From positions 1-64,000 of the forward strand of contig JBNARO010000002.1 of NCBI GenBank assembly GCA_049718665.1: 64,000 nucleotides of DNA. Reading direction: 5' to 3'. Source of the DNA: NZ13-RE01 sp049718665. GTDB taxonomy: Bacteria; Dictyoglomota; Dictyoglomia; Dictyoglomales; Dictyoglomaceae. The notes beneath the pieces are model-generated. The model was not told the origin of the DNA. It ran no database searches and saw only the letters and a program-made list of their open reading frames with translations. Below are positions 1-7,189 of the stretch, in pieces. Both the position numbers and the translations under genes were made by a program. Every line of letters starts with the position of its first letter. Position 1 is the stretch's first letter.

Positions 1-80
1 CTATCTCCCTTCTCACATATTCTAAAAGCAAATCTAATGTTTCCTCCTATTTCAACTTCTCTTGTTTTTTTAAACAGTCT
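1..80 (-). repeat. Short inverted-ended repeat, copy A (cut by window edge)
   Basis: Read on the minus strand from 80 to 1, this stretch matches the first 80 or so bases of the element at 58221-58337, with about nine in ten positions identical by eye: six substitutions and one single-base indel. It begins with an end that reads AGACTGTTTAAAAAAA. The other end lies outside the window. No reading frame is seen in it. It resembles a non-autonomous MITE-like mobile element, which is inference. Confidence 0.75.
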
Positions 81-91
81 CTCTAATTTAA

Positions 92-120
92 TTGACTATT
101 ATTTTGGTATAAGTTATACT
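92..120 (+). promoter_or_regulatory. Promoter for the DegV gene
   Basis: TTGACT at 92-97 and TATACT at 115-120 are separated by 17 nt, a good housekeeping-sigma match. The start codon is 29 nt downstream and is preceded by TAGGAGGT at 138-144. The -35 box begins 14 nt beyond the terminal GTTTAAAC-like end of repeat copy A. Confidence 0.6.
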
Positions 121-148
121 TAAACAAGTTTAAATTTAGGAGGTTCTT

Positions 149-1039
149 ATGGAAGAAAAAACAAAATTCAGTGTAGTAACAGACACAACATCAGATATTC
201 CTAAGGAAATTGCAGAAAAATATGAAATAAATATTGTTCCCTACTATATCCACATGAATGATAGAGAATATAAAGAAAATGTAGACATAAAACCTGAAGA
301 TGTTTGGAAGTATCTAAAAAATAATGTAAATCACCTACCTAAGACTGCATGTCCTGGAGTTGGAGAATATTACGAATTGTTTAAAAAAATTTTAGAAAAG
401 GGAAAATCTATTTTAAGCATCCATATTACTTCATGGGGAAGTGGCGCTTTTCAATCTGCTTCAAATGCCAAGAATATTATAAAAAATGAAAATCCATTTG
501 CTGAAATTGAAGTCTATGACTCAAAAAGTGTATCCTTAGGGACAGGAATGTTAGCTATAGAAGCAGCAAGAGCTTCTTTAAAGGGCTGGAGTTTGCGAGA
601 GACTATAGAACATCTAAAAAAGATAAGAAAAAAATTTTTCCATGCTCTTACCAATGATACCCTTAAATATTTAGCAGCAGGTGGAAGAATTGGAAAAGCA
701 AAGTTTCTTTTAGCAGAGGTCTTAAATATTAATCCTATTCTTTCCTTAGACGAAGATGGTGTAATTTATGCGTTAGATAAAGCTATTGGAAGATTAAAGG
801 CTTATCAAAAAATAATAGAACACATGCAAAGATTTTTTAAAGAAAAGATTTCTTTAAATCTTGGATTTGTTTATGCGGAAACCTTTGATGAACTTGAAAA
901 ACTAAAAGAAGAAATTCTTAGACATTTTCCAGTAAAAGATGTTATAATAACAAAATTAGGAGCAGCATTAAGTGTCCATGGTGGACCAGGAACAGTGGGA
1001 GTTTTAGCTTATCCCACTGAACTTTCCTTAGACATATAG
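149..1039 (+). CDS. DegV family fatty-acid-binding protein
   Basis: 296 residues, the normal length of the DegV (EDD fold) family. These proteins bind a single fatty acid and in Firmicutes hand it to the FakA kinase for phospholipid synthesis. The N-terminal motif VVTDTTSDIP (about residues 9-18) and the conserved central stretch HITSWGSGAFQSA (about 92-104) are typical; the latter replaces the commoner SGTYQSA. No fakA is next to it. The start is fixed by a strong SD (138-144) 4 nt upstream. It is the first gene after the truncated repeat and precedes an FMN riboswitch, but nothing links it to flavin. The family call is firm; the ligand is unknown. Confidence 0.9.
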   Translation: MEEKTKFSVVTDTTSDIPKEIAEKYEINIVPYYIHMNDREYKENVDIKPEDVWKYLKNNVNHLPKTACPGVGEYYELFKKILEKGKSILSIHITSWGSGAFQSASNAKNIIKNENPFAEIEVYDSKSVSLGTGMLAIEAARASLKGWSLRETIEHLKKIRKKFFHALTNDTLKYLAAGGRIGKAKFLLAEVLNINPILSLDEDGVIYALDKAIGRLKAYQKIIEHMQRFFKEKISLNLGFVYAETFDELEKLKEEILRHFPVKDVIITKLGAALSVHGGPGTVGVLAYPTELSLDI

Positions 1040-1061
1040 CTTTTAAAATTTAATAAGGTAA

Positions 1062-1223
1062 CTACCTTCGGGGCAGGGTGAGAGGGAGATAAAATTCCCT
1101 CAATTCCCGACCGGCAGTGATGGTACCTCCTAAAAGAGGTACCTAAGCCTGCGAGCAGGTGAGTAGCCTGCAGATCTGGTGAGAATCCAGAGCCGACGGT
1201 ATAGTCCGGATGGGAGAAGGTAG
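1062..1223 (+). promoter_or_regulatory. FMN riboswitch (RFN element)
   Basis: All conserved RFN blocks are present in order: CTACCTTCGGGGCAGGGTG at the 5' side, CCGACCGGCAGTGATGG in the middle, then GAGAATCCAGAGCCGACGG and AGTCCGGATGGGAGAAGG. The closing stem pairs 1062-1068 with 1217-1223. It lies 23 nt after the DegV stop and about 90 nt before ribU, with an intrinsic terminator between. By family knowledge, FMN binding should favour termination and so shut off riboflavin uptake. No separate promoter was recognised in the 22 nt before it, so readthrough from the DegV transcript is possible. Confidence 0.97.
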
Positions 1224-1241
1224 GTTAATTTTTAGAAAAAT

Positions 1242-1277
1242 AATGCCCCAAGGTTTACCTTGGGGCATTTTGTTTTT
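1242..1277 (+). terminator. Riboswitch-controlled intrinsic terminator
   Basis: A perfect 12-bp stem (1242-1253 with 1258-1269), a TTTA loop and a T-rich tail (1268-1277) follow the FMN aptamer. Its 5' arm TGCCCCAAGGT (1244-1254) is complementary, with one bulged base, to 1064-1075 in the aptamer, which would give an antiterminator when FMN is absent. Confidence 0.9.
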
Positions 1278-1309
1278 AGATAAAAATTTTTAAAAGGAGG
1301 TAAGATTAA

Positions 1310-1831
1310 ATGGTTACAAAAAAATTAGTATTAGTATCTCTTTTTACAGCTCTTTCTCTTATCTTAGCCATAACTATTTATTTTCCAATTCTTCCTCAAG
1401 CCCCATATCTTTTGTATGATCCAGGAGATATTCCCCTTTTAGTTGTAGCTCTATATATAGGAATTCCAGAAGGATTATTGGCTACCTTAATTGTAGCTAT
1501 TCTTATGGCCTTAATTATAGGACAGGGAGGACCTATAGGAGCTTTAATGCACTTTATTGCTACAGGGTCTTTAATTAGTGTTGCAGGCTATTCTTACAAA
1601 AAATTTAGAAGATTAGAAATTCCATTGATTTTAGGAACTATATCTATGGCTATAATAATGTCTATTGCAAATTTGATATTTACTCCCATTTATCTTGGAG
1701 TTCCAGTAGAGCAAGTGCTATCTCTTATCCTTCCAGTAATTATTCCCTTTAATTTAATAAAAGCGGGAATTAATTCTTTTTTAACTTATATATTAACTAA
1801 GATTGTTCCTTTTTCTTCTTATTTAAAATAG
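1310..1831 (+). CDS. ribU: Riboflavin transporter, ECF S component RibU
   Basis: 173 residues with about five or six hydrophobic segments, matching the ECF-transporter S-component fold. RibU is the membrane-embedded substrate-binding subunit that imports riboflavin together with the EcfA/A'/T energising module, which is not in this window. The extracellular-side segment YLLYDPGDIPLLVVAL (about residues 34-49) is characteristic of RibU. The FMN riboswitch directly upstream makes the substrate assignment strong. The start follows AAGGAGGTAAG. It is probably transcribed alone, since a hairpin and a new promoter follow. Confidence 0.93.
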   Translation: MVTKKLVLVSLFTALSLILAITIYFPILPQAPYLLYDPGDIPLLVVALYIGIPEGLLATLIVAILMALIIGQGGPIGALMHFIATGSLISVAGYSYKKFRRLEIPLILGTISMAIIMSIANLIFTPIYLGVPVEQVLSLILPVIIPFNLIKAGINSFLTYILTKIVPFSSYLK

Positions 1832-1839
1832 GAAAAAAG

Positions 1840-1861
1840 GGCAGGGCTCCTACTCCCTGCC
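1840..1861 (+). terminator. Possible weak terminator after ribU
   Basis: GGCAGGG (1840-1846) and CCCTGCC (1855-1861) form a 7-bp GC-rich hairpin 9 nt after the ribU stop. The tail after it is T-rich but interrupted, so termination strength is uncertain. Confidence 0.45.
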
Positions 1862-1901
1862 ATATTCTAATTTCTCTCTTTAATTCATCACGTTTTTCTG
1901 A

Positions 1902-1930
1902 TTTACAAAGAAAAGGATTTGGAGTAAGAT
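1902..1930 (+). promoter_or_regulatory. Promoter for the BFN-purH-endonuclease operon
   Basis: TTTACA (1902-1907) and TAAGAT (1925-1930) with a 17-nt spacer lie 32 nt before the start of the bifunctional nuclease gene. Confidence 0.45.
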
Positions 1931-1962
1931 AAATTAAAAACAAATAAAAGAGGGTGAGTATT

Positions 1963-2436
1963 ATGATGCTTGAGGCTTATATATTAAGTTTAAATTTAGA
2001 TCCCCAAACAAATCAATTTGTAGTAATTCTAAAGGAAAAAAAGGAAGGCAAAAAACTCTTACCCATATGGATAGGACCTTTTGAAGCTAATGCTATTGCT
2101 CTTGCTCTTGAAAAGGTCGAAACTCCTCGTCCTTTAACTCACGATTTAATTAAAAACATCTTAGATAATCTTCATATTAAGGTACAAAAAATTTTAATTC
2201 ATACTCTTAAAGAAGGAACTTTTTATGCAACAATATTTTTAGAAAATGGAGATAAAATTATCGAAATTGATTCTCGTCCCAGTGATGCCATGGCTATTGC
2301 TTTAAGAACTCAATCCCCAATATATGTGGAATCTCAAGTCTTTGATGAAGCAGGTATTGTGGAAGAATATGTTTCCGAAGAAGAATTAGAAAAATATTTA
2401 CAAAGTATTAATCCTGAGGAATTTAAGAAACAATAA
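1963..2436 (+). CDS. Bifunctional nuclease (BFN/DUF151) family protein
   Basis: About 157 residues from the ATG at 1963, which sits 5 nt after AGAGGGTGAG. A GTG at 1954 lies inside that ribosome site and is unlikely to be the start. The protein matches the DUF151/BFN domain: MMLEAYILSL at the start, LPIWIGPFEANAIAL (about 34-48) and the core IEIDSRPSDAMAIALR (about 105-120). Family members from plants were described as having DNase and RNase activity. The bacterial role is poorly known. It is first in a tight operon with purH (10 nt gap) and the endonuclease III relative, which fits a nucleic-acid or nucleotide role but does not prove one. Confidence 0.88.
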   Translation: MMLEAYILSLNLDPQTNQFVVILKEKKEGKKLLPIWIGPFEANAIALALEKVETPRPLTHDLIKNILDNLHIKVQKILIHTLKEGTFYATIFLENGDKIIEIDSRPSDAMAIALRTQSPIYVESQVFDEAGIVEEYVSEEELEKYLQSINPEEFKKQ

Positions 2437-2446
2437 AGGAGGACAA

Positions 2447-3943
2447 ATGTCCTGGGCTCTTATAAGTGTATATAATAAAGAAGGAATAATAGAATTTGCG
2501 AAAAATTTGAATGAGTTGGGATATAATATCATTGCTACATCTTCTACCGCTAAAGAAATAGCCAAGGGCAATATTCCTGTTCATGAAATATCAGAATTCA
2601 CAGGATTTTCAGAACTTATTGGTGGAAGAGTAAAAACGCTACATCCTAAAATCTTTGCTGGTATTTTAGTAAGAAGAGATAAAAAGGAGCATTTAGAGGA
2701 ATTAGAAAGAAATAATATTCCATTGATAGATATAGTAGTATGTAATCTATATCCTTTTTCTCAGGTAATAAAAAAAGAAGATATAAACTTAGAAGAAGCT
2801 TTAGAAAATATAGACATTGGAGGAGTAAGTCTTCTAAGAGCTGGTGCTAAAAACTTCCCTTATGTATTAGTAGTCTCATCTCCTGAGGATTACAACGAAG
2901 TAATAGAAAAGCTTAGAGAAAACAAAGTAGATGAGGAGTTTAGAAGAAAGATGGCTATTAAGGCTTTTTCCTATACAAGCTTGTATGATCAAGTCATTAC
3001 TAACTTTTTGATAGGAAATTTATCTGAAAGTATAAATATTACTTTGAAAAAAGAATTAGATTTAAGATATGGTGAAAATCCTCAACAGAAAGCTTCTTTT
3101 TATCTTCTTCCCCATCAAAAACTACCTTGGGAAAAATTACAAGGAAAAGAGCTTTCATACAATAATCTTTTAGATTTAGATTCAGCATGGAACTTAGTAA
3201 AGGAGTTTTCTAATCCTGCGTGTGTTATTGTAAAACATAATAATCCCTGTGGCGTCTCTGAATCTTCTTCTCCAGTTTCTGCCTTTATAAGGGCATATAC
3301 TGCTGATCCTATCTCAGCTTATGGAGGTATTGTTGCCTGTAATTTTACCATTGATAAAGATTGTGCAGAAGAAATGAATAAATATTTCTTTGAAGTAATA
3401 GTTGCAAAAGATATAACGGAAGATGCGAGAAAAATATTCTCTAAGAAAAAGAATTTAAGAGTTCTTGTATATAAAGATGAAAATACTAAAAATCCATGGG
3501 AGATGAGAGCCTTAAGGACAGGATTTTTAATCCAAGAATTTAATGATTCTCTTATTAATGGGTATGAAATAAAAACATCTAAAAAACCTACAGAAAAAGA
3601 TTTAGAAGAACTTATTTTTGCCTTAAAAGTGGTAAAACATACAAAATCTAATGCTATAGTAGTAACTAAGGAAAAACAAACTCTTGGAATTGGCGCAGGA
3701 CAAATGAACAGAGTCTCTGCTGTGAAAATTGCCTTAGAAAAGGCAGGAGAAAAAGCAAAAGATGCCTATCTTGCATCAGATGCTTTCTTCCCCTTTCCTG
3801 ATTCCATAGAATTGGCGGGAAAATTTGGAATAAAAGCAATAATTCAGCCTTCTGGTTCTATAAGAGATGAGGAGGTTATAGCAAAGGCAGAAGAATTAGG
3901 AATTATCTTAGTAATGATCCCTATAAGACACTTCAGACATTGA
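2447..3943 (+). CDS. purH: Bifunctional AICAR transformylase / IMP cyclohydrolase PurH
   Basis: 498 residues, close to the usual 510-520. It catalyses the last two steps of IMP synthesis: formylation of AICAR with 10-formyl-THF and ring closure. The N-terminal cyclohydrolase domain (about 1-190) carries ALISVYNKEGI and GGRVKTLHPKI. The C-terminal transformylase domain carries ELDLRYGENPQQ (about 200-211), the catalytic KHNNPCG (about 262-268) and SDAFFPFPDSIELA (about 444-457). The ATG at 2447 follows AAAGGAGG. The stop overlaps the start of the next gene by 4 nt (TTGA). No other de novo purine genes are in the window. Confidence 0.97.
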   Translation: MSWALISVYNKEGIIEFAKNLNELGYNIIATSSTAKEIAKGNIPVHEISEFTGFSELIGGRVKTLHPKIFAGILVRRDKKEHLEELERNNIPLIDIVVCNLYPFSQVIKKEDINLEEALENIDIGGVSLLRAGAKNFPYVLVVSSPEDYNEVIEKLRENKVDEEFRRKMAIKAFSYTSLYDQVITNFLIGNLSESINITLKKELDLRYGENPQQKASFYLLPHQKLPWEKLQGKELSYNNLLDLDSAWNLVKEFSNPACVIVKHNNPCGVSESSSPVSAFIRAYTADPISAYGGIVACNFTIDKDCAEEMNKYFFEVIVAKDITEDARKIFSKKKNLRVLVYKDENTKNPWEMRALRTGFLIQEFNDSLINGYEIKTSKKPTEKDLEELIFALKVVKHTKSNAIVVTKEKQTLGIGAGQMNRVSAVKIALEKAGEKAKDAYLASDAFFPFPDSIELAGKFGIKAIIQPSGSIRDEEVIAKAEELGIILVMIPIRHFRH

Positions 3944-4644
3944 ACCTCATAGAGGAGATTTTTAAAGTTTTATTTGATAAATATGGACCTCAATACTGGT
4001 GGCCTGGAGAAACCCCCTTTGAAGTGATTATTGGAGCTATTTTGACTCAGGCTACTAATTGGAATAATGTGGAAAAAGTAATAGATAATCTAAAAACTAA
4101 AAACTTATTGGATCCAGAAAAACTTTCTTGTCTTTCATTAAAAGATTTAGAAGAATTAATTAAGCGGTGTGGATTTTATAGAGTAAAGGCAAAAAGATTA
4201 AAAAATTTTTTAGATTTTCTTTTTAGAAATTATGATGGAAAGCTTGAGGAAATGAGTAAGGAACCTACATATACTTTAAGAGAAAAATTTTTATCTATCT
4301 CTGGCTTAGGAAAAGAAACTGTAGATTCTATACTATTATATGCTTTTCAGAGACCTGTATTTGTTGTAGATAAATATACAAAAACTATAGGTTCATGTCT
4401 TTCAATTGCTCCTTTCTCTCTATCTTATGATGAATGGCAAAAAATATTTCAGGAGTCTCTTTTCCCTATTTATCAATTATTTAATGAATATCACGCTCTT
4501 TTAGTGGTCCATGGAAAAAGTTATTGTAGAAAGTGCAAAGGGAATTGTTTTATTAAGGAAAGATTTTCTTTAGAAAGGTTTCAATTTTATTATAAGGAAT
4601 ATCTGCTATTAAAAAATAAGTCCACTTTTCATCCCGCCACATGA
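3940..4644 (+). CDS. Endonuclease III-related DNA glycosylase (COG2231/MagIII-like)
   Basis: 234 residues with the helix-hairpin-helix glycosylase fold. GAILTQATNWNNV (about 31-43) is the conserved substrate-side helix, SISGLGKETVDSIL (about 116-129) is the HhH hairpin, and VVDKYTKT (about 142-149) holds the catalytic Asp. YGPQYWWPGETPFEVIIG resembles MagIII/COG2231 rather than classical Nth, so alkylated-base excision is a plausible activity. The C-terminal cysteines are CxxCxxxC, not the C-x6-C-x2-C-x5-C of Nth, so the iron-sulfur cluster may be altered or lost. It starts with TTG overlapping the purH stop. Its last 92 bp overlap the 3' end of the RseB-like gene on the other strand. Confidence 0.85.
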   Translation: MNLIEEIFKVLFDKYGPQYWWPGETPFEVIIGAILTQATNWNNVEKVIDNLKTKNLLDPEKLSCLSLKDLEELIKRCGFYRVKAKRLKNFLDFLFRNYDGKLEEMSKEPTYTLREKFLSISGLGKETVDSILLYAFQRPVFVVDKYTKTIGSCLSIAPFSLSYDEWQKIFQESLFPIYQLFNEYHALLVVHGKSYCRKCKGNCFIKERFSLERFQFYYKEYLLLKNKSTFHPAT

Positions 4645-5524
4645 AAGATTTCCATAAAATAGATTCTTCAAAAATCCCTTTAAAGGGGCCTAAGGATCTT
4701 GGTTCTTTAAATTTTATAAAAGGGATATTAGATTTAAATAATGATAAAGTATTTAACCCATCCGTATATCTATAATAATAAAGAATTATGTTGTCTGCTT
4801 GGGGTATTAAAAATAATTTTTCTAAAACATACCCAAAAGGAAGTTCCAACGAAATTTCCTTATCATCCTTAATATTTATCTCTTTAAGGATAGGCTCATC
4901 TATGACAACATTAGGTTTCCATAAAGGGTCTGGCTTAAATAGGGACTCAGGATAGCGTGATTCACTATACTTAATTTCAGTAAAAAAAGTTCTAGAAATT
5001 AATTTACCATCGCTATTATACCTATCTTTTCTCAAAAGAAAATAAGTCTCCATATCAATCCATAATCTTAAAACAGGTAAGTTGGTATATTTTGACACTA
5101 AAAGGACAACTACCGCTTTTCTATCAGCTATATTTTCTGAACCTATATTTACTACTTTGTAATTTTTCTTAATAAGCTCTACTCTTTTTCTTATTTCTTG
5201 AAGATTATTTATAAAACCAGTAGGGGAGATTATTAATCTTCTAAAGTTAGGGGTATACTCATATCTTTTAGTTCCATCATCAATAATTGTTTTTCCCAAG
5301 AAGAAAGGAGGAGCTAAATATTCTCTTCTCAATTTATAATTTCCTCCATATATTACCCTTGATATAGAAATCATAGGAATTCCATTTTCATTATAAAAGA
5401 TACTCACTTCTGTTCCTCGAAGTGGGATTTTTCCATCTTTTTCTAAGGCTTCTTGGAGAATATCAAAAGTAGAGAGGGAAATAGAAAAGGAAAGAATTAA
5501 GAGCAAGAAAATTAGTTTTTTCAT
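4553..5524 (-). CDS. RseB/MucB-like periplasmic sigma-factor regulatory protein
   Basis: 323 residues with an N-terminal signal peptide (about 1-18). The N-terminal domain resembles the LolA-like fold of RseB/MucB: ADRKAVVVLLVSK followed by LRLWIDMETYFLLRKD (about 140-175) and a FTEIKYS strand. A smaller C-terminal domain ends in WTYFLIADIPYNKIETFLKK, like the RseB C-terminal domain. RseB binds the periplasmic part of an anti-sigma factor and tunes its proteolysis. Here it is the last gene of a sigma/anti-sigma operon, 3 nt after the anti-sigma gene, which supports the call. Its 3' end overlaps the convergent DNA glycosylase gene by 92 bp. Confidence 0.75.
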   Translation of the reverse strand: MKKLIFLLLILSFSISLSTFDILQEALEKDGKIPLRGTEVSIFYNENGIPMISISRVIYGGNYKLRREYLAPPFFLGKTIIDDGTKRYEYTPNFRRLIISPTGFINNLQEIRKRVELIKKNYKVVNIGSENIADRKAVVVLLVSKYTNLPVLRLWIDMETYFLLRKDRYNSDGKLISRTFFTEIKYSESRYPESLFKPDPLWKPNVVIDEPILKEINIKDDKEISLELPFGYVLEKLFLIPQADNIILYYYRYTDGLNTLSLFKSNIPFIKFKEPRSLGPFKGIFEESILWKSFMWRDEKWTYFLIADIPYNKIETFLKKIFP

Positions 5525-5527
5525 TTC

Positions 5528-5953
5528 TTATCTATTTTGATATAAAACAAAATCTACAGATGGTTCTCCAAAGATAAAAGAATTTCCCCATTTGCTATGA
5601 ATTTCATAAAAAGTTTGTAATTCTTGAGGCTTTGATTGAACCCAAAATTTCTGAGATAAAAGAAAAATAAATATTAAAGTAAAGATCAAACTTAAAATAA
5701 AGAATAGCTTTCTATAATTTTTTTCTGGTATCTTTTCATTCTGATATCTATACCAGACATTATCTGCAAAATTTAAAGAAGGCTCTATCTTTTGAAAGTT
5801 GTGAATCTCTTTTATAATAATTTCAAAATCTTCTAACTCTTTTCTACAAGATATACAAACACTAAGATGTCTTTCCAATTCTTTTCTCTTTTCCAGAGAA
5901 ATCTCTCCATCAATATATGAAGAAATTAATCTTTTTGCTTCTTTACATTTCAT
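5528..5953 (-). CDS. Anti-sigma factor with zinc-finger (ZAS) domain
   Basis: 141 residues. The N-terminal cytosolic domain has Cys3 and the His29-x3-Cys33-x2-Cys36 motif (HLSVCISC) of zf-HC2 anti-sigma domains, which clamp ECF sigma factors. A single membrane segment follows at about 84-104, then a short periplasmic tail of about 37 residues. The start codon overlaps the sigma gene stop (ATGA at 5950-5953), so the two are translationally coupled, as is usual for sigma/anti-sigma pairs. The short periplasmic tail would be the contact for the RseB-like protein encoded next; that is inference. Confidence 0.9.
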   Translation of the reverse strand: MKCKEAKRLISSYIDGEISLEKRKELERHLSVCISCRKELEDFEIIIKEIHNFQKIEPSLNFADNVWYRYQNEKIPEKNYRKLFFILSLIFTLIFIFLLSQKFWVQSKPQELQTFYEIHSKWGNSFIFGEPSVDFVLYQNR

Positions 5954-6612
5954 ATTTCCTTCAACTCCCTAATAATCCTCTTTTTTAGCTCTTTCCTTGC
6001 TCTATATAATCTTGATTCTACTGTCCCCACAGGACAGTTTAAAACTTTTCCAATTTCTTCATAAGATAGCCCTTCAAATTCTCTTAATATTAATACCTCT
6101 TGATATTCCTTAGATAAACTTTTAATCGCTTCTCTAATCTTCCTTTGGAGCTCCACTTTTTCTACAATCTTTTCTGAGTCTTCTTCTGAATTAGGAATTA
6201 CTTCTTCAAAAGTATTATCACTATCTTCGTCAATATTCTCGTCTAAAGAAAATACATTTTTATTTTTTCTCTTGTAATCATAACTAAGATTTAAAGTGAT
6301 CCTATAAAGCCATGTGGAAAATTGAGATTCGCCTCTAAATTTTGATATGTTCTTAAATACTTTTATAAATACTTCTTGAGCTAAATCTTCTAATTCATTT
6401 ATTGGGCCTAATTGAAGATAAAGAATATTTAGAACTTTTTTTTCATACCTTTTTACCAATATATTGAAAGCTTCCCTATCTCCTAACTTTATTAAAGAGA
6501 TTAATGCCTGATCTGAAAAATTATTTTTCTCCTCCCAGCTTAATAAAGAGTCAAGCTGGGAGGAAATATTTTCTCTTTCTAATTTTAACTTTTCCGCTAT
6601 CTCTTTATCCAT
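5950..6612 (-). CDS. ECF (group 4) RNA polymerase sigma factor
   Basis: 220 residues with sigma region 2 at about 50-125 (ELEDLAQEVFIKVFKNI, then FSTWLYRITLNLSYDYKRK) and region 4 at about 160-215 (LREFEGLSYEEIGKVL and GTVESRLYRARKELKKR). There is an N-terminal extension of about 40 residues. The gene lies between a Spy-like protein and an anti-sigma factor. The start overlaps the end of the Spy-like gene by 16 nt and has only a weak SD, suggesting coupled translation. A promoter-like GGAAT-N17-GTCTA upstream of the operon, repeated before the MacAB operon, is its likely target. Confidence 0.95.
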   Translation of the reverse strand: MDKEIAEKLKLERENISSQLDSLLSWEEKNNFSDQALISLIKLGDREAFNILVKRYEKKVLNILYLQLGPINELEDLAQEVFIKVFKNISKFRGESQFSTWLYRITLNLSYDYKRKNKNVFSLDENIDEDSDNTFEEVIPNSEEDSEKIVEKVELQRKIREAIKSLSKEYQEVLILREFEGLSYEEIGKVLNCPVGTVESRLYRARKELKKRIIRELKEI

Positions 6613-7119
6613 ACCTTTACCCTTGGTATGAAGATAAATAATTTTTCAAATTTATCTTTTTGCTCCTTTGTTAACACTTTTTCAATCTCATCTACTAAAT
6701 CTTTTCTTAAGCTTTCTAACTTATCCTNNNNNNNNNNNNNNNNNNNNNNNNNNNNNNNNNNNNNNNNNNNNNNNNNNNNNNNNNNNNNNNNNNNNNNNNN
6801 NNNNNNNNNNNNNNNNNNNNNNNNNNNCCTGAATTTTTGCAGAAATATCTTCTTCCAATTTTTGAAGTTCCTTTGCTTTTTCCTCTATCTTTTGCATATC
6901 AAGAGGCTTTTGTAAAAGAAGTTCTCTTATCTCAAACCAGAGCTTGTTTCTTTCTGCTATTAATTTTCTGAGATCCTCAGAAACCTGAAAAGGAATTTTT
7001 CCTAAAAAGTATGGGGCATAGACTCTAACTTTTAATCTGTCTCGAGAAAAAGCATAACTAAGGCTAAATAATAGTAAAATCATTAATACTAATCCTAAAA
7101 CTATTTTTAGTCTTTTCAT
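6597..7119 (-). CDS. Spy/CpxP-like (LTxxQ) secreted protein, interrupted by assembly gap
   Basis: The 5' part (7119 to 6829) encodes about 97 residues: a signal peptide ending near SLSYAF, then a charged helical stretch rich in Lys, Glu and Leu. The 3' part, after the 100 N, reads open from 6725 to a TAG at 6597-6599 and contains LTKEQKDKFEKLF, the LTxxQ signature of Spy/CpxP chaperone-like proteins. The two parts are in different frames if the gap is taken as 100 nt, but agree if its true length is a multiple of three. I therefore read one intact gene across a nominal gap, not a frameshift. It is first in the sigma operon, like periplasmic stress sensors of the CpxP/CnrX type, and has a good SD (AAGGAGG). 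Confidence 0.7.
6728..6827. other. Assembly gap of 100 N
   Basis: Exactly 100 N interrupt the Spy-like gene. The round number and the frame disagreement across it indicate a placeholder rather than a measured length. Confidence 0.98.
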
Positions 7120-7156
7120 AATCTCCAGCCTCCTTTCTTAATATTTTCTATATTTA

Positions 7157-7183
7157 TAGACTGGCAATCAGAAATTTTATTCC
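7157..7183 (-). promoter_or_regulatory. Putative ECF-sigma promoter of the sigma operon
   Basis: On the minus strand GGAAT (7183-7179), a 17-nt spacer and GTCTA (7161-7157) precede the Spy-like start codon by 37 nt. The same two boxes, extended to GGAATAAAATTT and GTCTATAA with identical spacing, occur before the MacAB operon at 14946-14972. GGAA/GTC-type boxes are classic for ECF sigma factors, so this is probably an autoregulated promoter. Confidence 0.6.
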
Positions 7184-7189
7184 TGAATT

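Noticed and set aside
6628..6915. Plus-strand reading frame across the N run
   Set aside because: It exists only because the N run cannot contain stops; the opposite strand carries the Spy-like gene with signal peptide and LTxxQ motif.
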